Assembly: GCA_001695595.3 (NCBI GenBank)
Contig: MBPM02000125.1
Location: 1-64,000, forward strand
From: Plasmopara viticola
Lineage: Eukaryota > Oomycota > Peronosporomycetes > Peronosporales > Peronosporaceae
Direction: 5' to 3'
Length of the DNA: 64,000 nt
The position numbers and the translations under genes were made by a program. Shown here one piece after another: positions 59,401 through 64,000 of this stretch (the first letter of the stretch is position 1; each line of letters starts with the position of its first letter). Under the pieces are notes generated by a model that saw only the letters and a list, made by a program, of their open reading frames with translations, did no database searches and was not told the origin of the DNA.

Positions 59401-61845
59401 CTGCAGGTAGCAAGTGAACAAACGACCGAGCGCTGACAGGAAGTCGGCGGCAATACGGGCGCCATAGACTTCGTAACATGCGTGGATCATACCGTACATA
59501 CTTGCACCAATCTGACTCTTATCCAGAACTCCCTGAAGTAGCTCGCCATCGCGAAATATCACAACATGCTCATTGTTTGCTGAGCCATACAACTCACCTT
59601 TGACCTTAGCCATGCTATCCAAGTTCAATGGTGGAAGGCCCTTCGTCAATAGCTTAAGTACTGAAGTGATCGCCTGCTTACCCGTCCAAAGTGGCTTCGG
59701 TTTAAGGATTGCAGGAGGCACGGTCTCAATGTGTGCCTTCTCCACTCCAGCGTCTTCCATACTAGCCCACGCGTTGTAGAGAAGCTGCATGTACATATCC
59801 TTAGTAAGAAACGTGTCTCGCTGAGTCAACTTCACACCCGAGTCAACGTGATCCTGGATAAGACCACGCAGCGGCGACCCATCTGTTGGCACAATGTACT
59901 GGTTATCATTCGCAGCAATGTTGTACGCCTCGGAGCGCGCCAGCTCGTTTTGTGGGAAGTGCATGTTCATCTCATCACCGTCAAAGTCCGCGTTAAAAGT
60001 ATTACAGTTAGCGTAGTGCATACGAATAGTCTGCATTTTAGGGTTCGTTAGAACACGCGTGGTGTGGGCCATAATACTGGGCTTATGTAAGGTTGGCTGA
60101 CGATTCATTAACACAACATCGCCAGTCTTCAAATGGCGCCAAACGCGCTTCACTCGATTTTTGCTTGTGCCCTGGGCACTTGCTGAGCGTGTAAGCAGTG
60201 TCTTACTAATGGCCTCACGTTGATGTAGTGTGCGCTTGCTCAGGTCAATCAAGCGACCATTTTCGCTTTCCACAAAGTTCGCGCCGGGATGTATATTTGG
60301 TCCGTTTATTACAAGTTGACGCATTTCCTCAACGTTCCATGGCGTCACAGGCTGAGGGTACGTAAGAGTTTTGGCAAATCGAAGCGGCACACCAATCTGG
60401 CTAGTACTGATATACGGATCCGGGGATATAACGGAGCGAGCAGCATAGTTGACACGCTTGCCCATCATATGCTTTCGAAAAAGTCCCTCTTTTTTTTCGA
60501 TAATCTGCTTGATCCCCTGTGCAACTTCAGTCCCGGGTTTAGCTTTGCTGCTATCTACGAGAAGATTCACAGCATTTTGCAATTCCGTCCAAAGCGCAAG
60601 TTTCCGCGAGAGGTTTACCTGCTCCTCCTTTTCGACGTCGTCCTCGTCAGACGGTATCGTGGCCTTGCGATTATGAGAGTCACTCTGAACAATGGTTTCA
60701 CTATAAGCCATAATTTTTGACAAGTGTGTGTTCTGAGCATGCTCAAATTGCTTGTCTCCCATAAACACGGGCGGCCGGAAACGCGAGGGTGCAACCGGAA
60801 TGACATTGAGAAAAAACTTGCGCCATCCATCAGGTTTACGACCAAAAATACGACCGCTTGCAATGTTGCGGTCACCGTAAAGCAGCTCCATGAGACCATC
60901 CTCGTTCTGCCACATTAACTGTAACTGCGACTGGACCTCAAGGGGAGGTAAGAACTTGCTTCCCGATGACGAGTCCTCCGTTGTCACGAACGCGTCGTCA
61001 TCATCCTCCATATCAGATTCAGAGTCATTCCCGTTTACGGGCTCACCATCTTTTTCTGACACATTGCCACGAATTGTATCTAGAGCCGACATCACCGTCA
61101 AATTTTTCGATCGATTGATCTTACGAGAGCGCGCACTGAGTCCTTTGAGAAAAATTTTGGCTGAAGCATCCTGTCTAACCGCGGGCGAGATGGCTCCACA
61201 ATTTTCGCACTTATTCTTCATGCTCTTCAGAAAATCAGTCGCAAGCTTCTCGCGGGTAACCTCAGCAAGGCGGGGAAGTGGGCGCAGCAGCTGCGTGTTG
61301 CAATGGCTGCTACGACTTTTTGAAAGAGCCAGGCGCTCATATTCGTCCAAAATGGCTTGCTGGCGCTGAAACGTGCGCTGTGGTGGTTCATCCTCAATGC
61401 CATTGCGCTGCTCGAGCAGCTTGCTCAGCTGGGCCGCCTCATCATCATAGCCATTATCTAATAACAAGATCTTGACACGTACTACGCGTGAGCGCGCACT
61501 GGCCACACGAAATTTATGACATGTAAAGCACTTGTGCTTAAGTAAAGAAAGCATCTGGCTGAAGAGTACGGGATTGTAGACAGGTACAGGCAGCTCGATG
61601 TGGCCAAGATGGCCGGGACACTCTTTCTGTGTTTGGTAACAGGTTGGACAAATCATGTTAAAGTCCACGGGACCCAAAGCCGGATCGTACAGTCCACCCA
61701 CGACGGGATTATTAAGCGAATCGAAACTCAAGCGGCTTGTAAGCTGCTTGACACTCAAGTTGCGAATTTCGTCGTCGCTGTAGAAGCCAAAAGCAACTTC
61801 CATCACTTCATGACGGAGAATTGTCTGATCAGTGGCAGAGTCCAT
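56413..61845 (-). CDS. RPA1: RNA polymerase I largest subunit (1810 aa)
   Basis: An uninterrupted frame with every hallmark of the beta'-like largest subunit. N-terminal zinc ligands are C66/C69 with C76-PGHLGH, then C106/C109; a second zinc knuckle is NKCENCG. The clamp is [20 protein letters not shown], and [14 protein letters not shown] follows. The catalytic loop is [15 protein letters not shown], with Mg-binding D620, D622 and D624. The bridge-helix region includes [20 protein letters not shown], the trigger-loop side [20 protein letters not shown], and then [20 protein letters not shown]. It is assigned to Pol I rather than II or III because there is no heptad tail and there are acidic insertions (a D-run at about residues 1497-1508 and DSDSDSDNE nearby), as in RPA190-type proteins. 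It transcribes rRNA in the nucleolus. The length (~1.8k) is slightly above yeast. The FKBP-cyclophilin gene ends 184 nt upstream on the same strand. Confidence 0.95.
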   Translation of the reverse strand: [1810 protein letters not shown]

Positions 61846-62029
61846 GGTGGCAGATCAAGCTGCAGCAGAGAGCTAATTATCGATGCCTTGCAATGCGCAC
61901 TACCGTGGTTGGCTGAGAATGCGGCAAGTTTAGCCAATTACGCATGAGGATTATCGACCAATAATTGACTTCGGTTGGAAGGAAAATAGCTATATTCACG
62001 ACCAAGTTTTATAAACTTAACTCTTAACT
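61846..62029. promoter_or_regulatory. Short intergenic region carrying the RPA1 5' side
   Basis: 184 nt between the immunophilin stop and the RPA1 ATG, so the RPA1 promoter and 5' UTR must lie here or inside the upstream gene's 3' end. I do not see a clear initiator or TATA motif; the sequence contains ccaattattg-like and attaattcttaact-like AT-rich strings only. Confidence 0.4.
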
Positions 62030-63608
62030 CTATTCTTTTACCTCGAATATGCCACAGTCAGCGATAACGACGGGCTGCGTAGGCTTGTCGCCCTCGTCCG
62101 TCTCTAAGCCTTCAATGCGCTCAACCACATCAAATCCTTCCACGACTTCACCAAACACCACATGCTTACCGTCCAGATGCGGCGTGGGCACAGTTGTAAT
62201 AAAGAATTGCGACCCGTTCGTGCCCGGTCCAGCGTTGGCCATGGAAAGCAAGCCTGGCTTCGTATGTTTGAGACAGAAATTCTCGTCCGGAAACTTTTCG
62301 CCATAAATGCTCTCTCCACCCGTGCCATCGCCGCGCGTAAAGTCACCACCCTGAAGCATAAAGCTCTTGATAACGCGGTGAAACGTACTGCCCTTGTAAT
62401 GGAGCGGCTGGCCCGTCGAGCAATTGCCCTTCTCTCCTGTGCACAACGCGCGAAAGTTTTCGACCGTTTTTGGGCACACATCCTCGTATAACTGCATCAC
62501 AATCTTGCCAGCGTCCTCCTCCCCGATCTTGATATCGAAAAACACCTTTGGATTATTGGGGTTCAGCTCCGGCTCTGCCTCCACGGCCGACTTATCGTCA
62601 TAAATGGATACTTTGCCGAACAAACCACCAAACACTAATTTTTCCTTCTCACGCGCTTCCTTCATCTTATTCTTCAGCACAGCGAGCTCTCGACGAACAT
62701 CGCGATTAGATGGATCCACTTTTCCGGCAGCCGACAAATCCTCTTTCGCGCGCTCCAGGTCATTAGTGTAAATGCGGCCCACACCACGGCGATACAGTGC
62801 CTTGACGTTAGCAGGATCATTGTTCAAAGCTTTGGTAGCAGCAGATACGGCTTCAGCGTAATTTTCCACCTTGAGATACGCCATAGCGGCATTCAAATAG
62901 CACGTCGTTTGCAACTCTTTCATTGTCTTTTTGTCCGCGTCAGCAACGTCGTACATGTCTTCCATGTACGAAGCGGCCTCATTGTACGTAACGGCTGCTG
63001 CGTCAAACTCCTTAGCCTTAAACTGCTCCGTACCCTTGTTTTTAAGCTTGGTAGCCGCGGCTATTTTTTCTTCAGAATCCATTTCCCACATCTCTTTAGC
63101 CTTAGGACTAAAGCCAAGCAGCTCCACGTCAAATTTGAGAGTCGCGTTTGCTGGGATCTTGGGCGGGCTGCCACTTGCGCCGTACGCGTACTCGGGTTTG
63201 CAGGTTAGCACAGCTTTCTGCAACCACATCATTTTAATCAGTCATTGCGCGAGTAACTTGGCATCATATAAGTTGCCAAATCGTACCTCGCCAACTTTCA
63301 TTGAGGCAAAAGCCAAATCCCAAGCCTTTATCACGTTGCCCTTGCCCAGGACAAACTTAAACTCCGAGTCGCGGTCGCGCGAACTGTCAAACTTGGTGCC
63401 ATCCAGTAGCGTGCCACAGTAGTGGGCTAAGCAAGGACGATCATCGTGATTAGTCAAGTCAAGACCACAATATGTAATTTAACCCCCACGCACCGCGAAT
63501 CTCGTCGCCAGCAGGTGGACATTCACCTGAGCCCTCAACGTACGTTTCCTTGAGTACGCCGCCATCTCCTGATAAGTCCACAGGCTCTTTCTTCATTGCG
63601 TTGGCCAT
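62030..63608 (-). CDS. Dual immunophilin: FKBP-TPR-cyclophilin fusion (480 aa, three exons)
   Basis: Exons 63608-63494, 63426-63287 and 63217-62030 join in frame (introns 67 and 69 nt, GT-AG). Residues ~18-110 are [70 protein letters not shown] and LKFDVELL, with all usual ligand-pocket aromatics present. Residues ~125-250 are three TPR helix pairs ([60 protein letters not shown]), the kind that bind Hsp90 tails. Residues ~305-480 are a cyclophilin: [40 protein letters not shown]. The catalytic Arg and Phe are kept. The Trp that contacts cyclosporin in human CypA (W121) is His here (TPHLDGK). Both prolyl-isomerase domains therefore look active. The ATG at 63608 was chosen over 63638 because it matches the usual FKBP start. 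Confidence 0.92.
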
Positions 63609-64000
63609 CTTGTGCTTCGATCTGTCGATCAAGAGCATTAGAAAAGCGGGCACAAAAACGAGTAAGGCTGTACGTTCTTACCTATCTATTGCGTATCTAA
63701 TTGCTCACTGAAGTGTTTTGGAAGATCTTGTGCTTTCGAAGAAGGTCGTTAATTGATTGGTCCGAATGTTCTCGAACTTCATCATGTAGACGAATTGTTC
63801 CTTCTTAAAAGGAACTTGATGATGTTAAAATCGTCAATATATAATGATAAGCAATTGCTTTACATTTAAATGTAGAATTATTCTTCGCCTGCGATTGCAG
63901 GCAATACGTTCGTCTCGAACACGAGCGATTTGAGCCCGCTTGGATGCGCGCTCGTTGCCATGCCTACATTGCATACGCTCGCGGCACTCCAACCACATCA
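63609..64000. promoter_or_regulatory. Upstream region of the immunophilin gene
   Basis: About 390 nt to the window end. A small hairpin gttccttcttaaaaggaac (63797-63815) sits among AT-rich sequence. No further gene is readable before the window ends. Confidence 0.4.

Noticed and set aside
62104..62491. Overlapping frames of 125 aa (minus) and 109 aa (plus) within the cyclophilin
   Set aside because: The cyclophilin motifs are in the long minus frame; these are shadows.

Overview
The window looks like an oomycete (stramenopile) nuclear contig. The intact genes are eukaryotic, with GT-AG introns of about 40-77 nt. They include a Pol I largest subunit, a TIM22 translocase, a vasohibin-type tubulin carboxypeptidase, a PH-PX protein and an FKBP-TPR-cyclophilin fusion. 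Relics of LINE, Ty3/gypsy and Mutator-like elements fill the spaces. There is nothing prokaryotic here. The clade is inferred from gene content and intron style; I could not run a search.

Layout. 1-2.13 kb: five tandem units of about 485 bp, each carrying a minus-strand tRNA-Ile(AAT); the fifth tRNA is broken. 2.13-23.70 kb: nine full copies and one partial copy of a 2.25-kb unit in direct tandem. Each unit holds decayed coding pieces on both strands, a GA-rich minisatellite and a near-perfect long hairpin. Copies 2-8 are almost identical (type A), copy 9 is a hybrid, and copy 10 is the diverged edge (type B). 23.7-27.5 kb: patchwork of older relatives of the array and a broken minus-strand gene. 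28.1-29.4 kb: a possible small secreted protein and a 311-aa basic coiled-coil protein. 29.4-44.3 kb: mostly gene-free, with relics of an L1-like LINE (about 31.9-33.7 kb), a Ty3/gypsy reverse transcriptase (37.6-38.1 kb), a stray tRNA-Ile pseudogene (37.0 kb) and a Mutator-like element with terminal inverted repeats (42.1-44.24 kb).

44.5-49.75 kb is a compact gene block: PH-PX protein (+), vasohibin-like protein (+, 148 nt further on) and TIM22 (-, converging on the vasohibin gene with under 100 nt between stop codons). I assembled these three multi-exon models by splicing in frame. 49.8-56.4 kb is gene-poor, with a second Ty3/gypsy relic (integrase and RNase H pieces, minus strand). 56.4-63.6 kb carries RPA1/RPA190 (1810 aa, single exon) and, upstream on the same strand, a three-exon dual immunophilin.

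The housekeeping genes belong to separate processes (rRNA synthesis, mitochondrial import, microtubule modification, phosphoinositide-linked trafficking, protein folding) and do not form a pathway. The unusual parts are the two tandem arrays, the vasohibin-like gene and the fused immunophilin.
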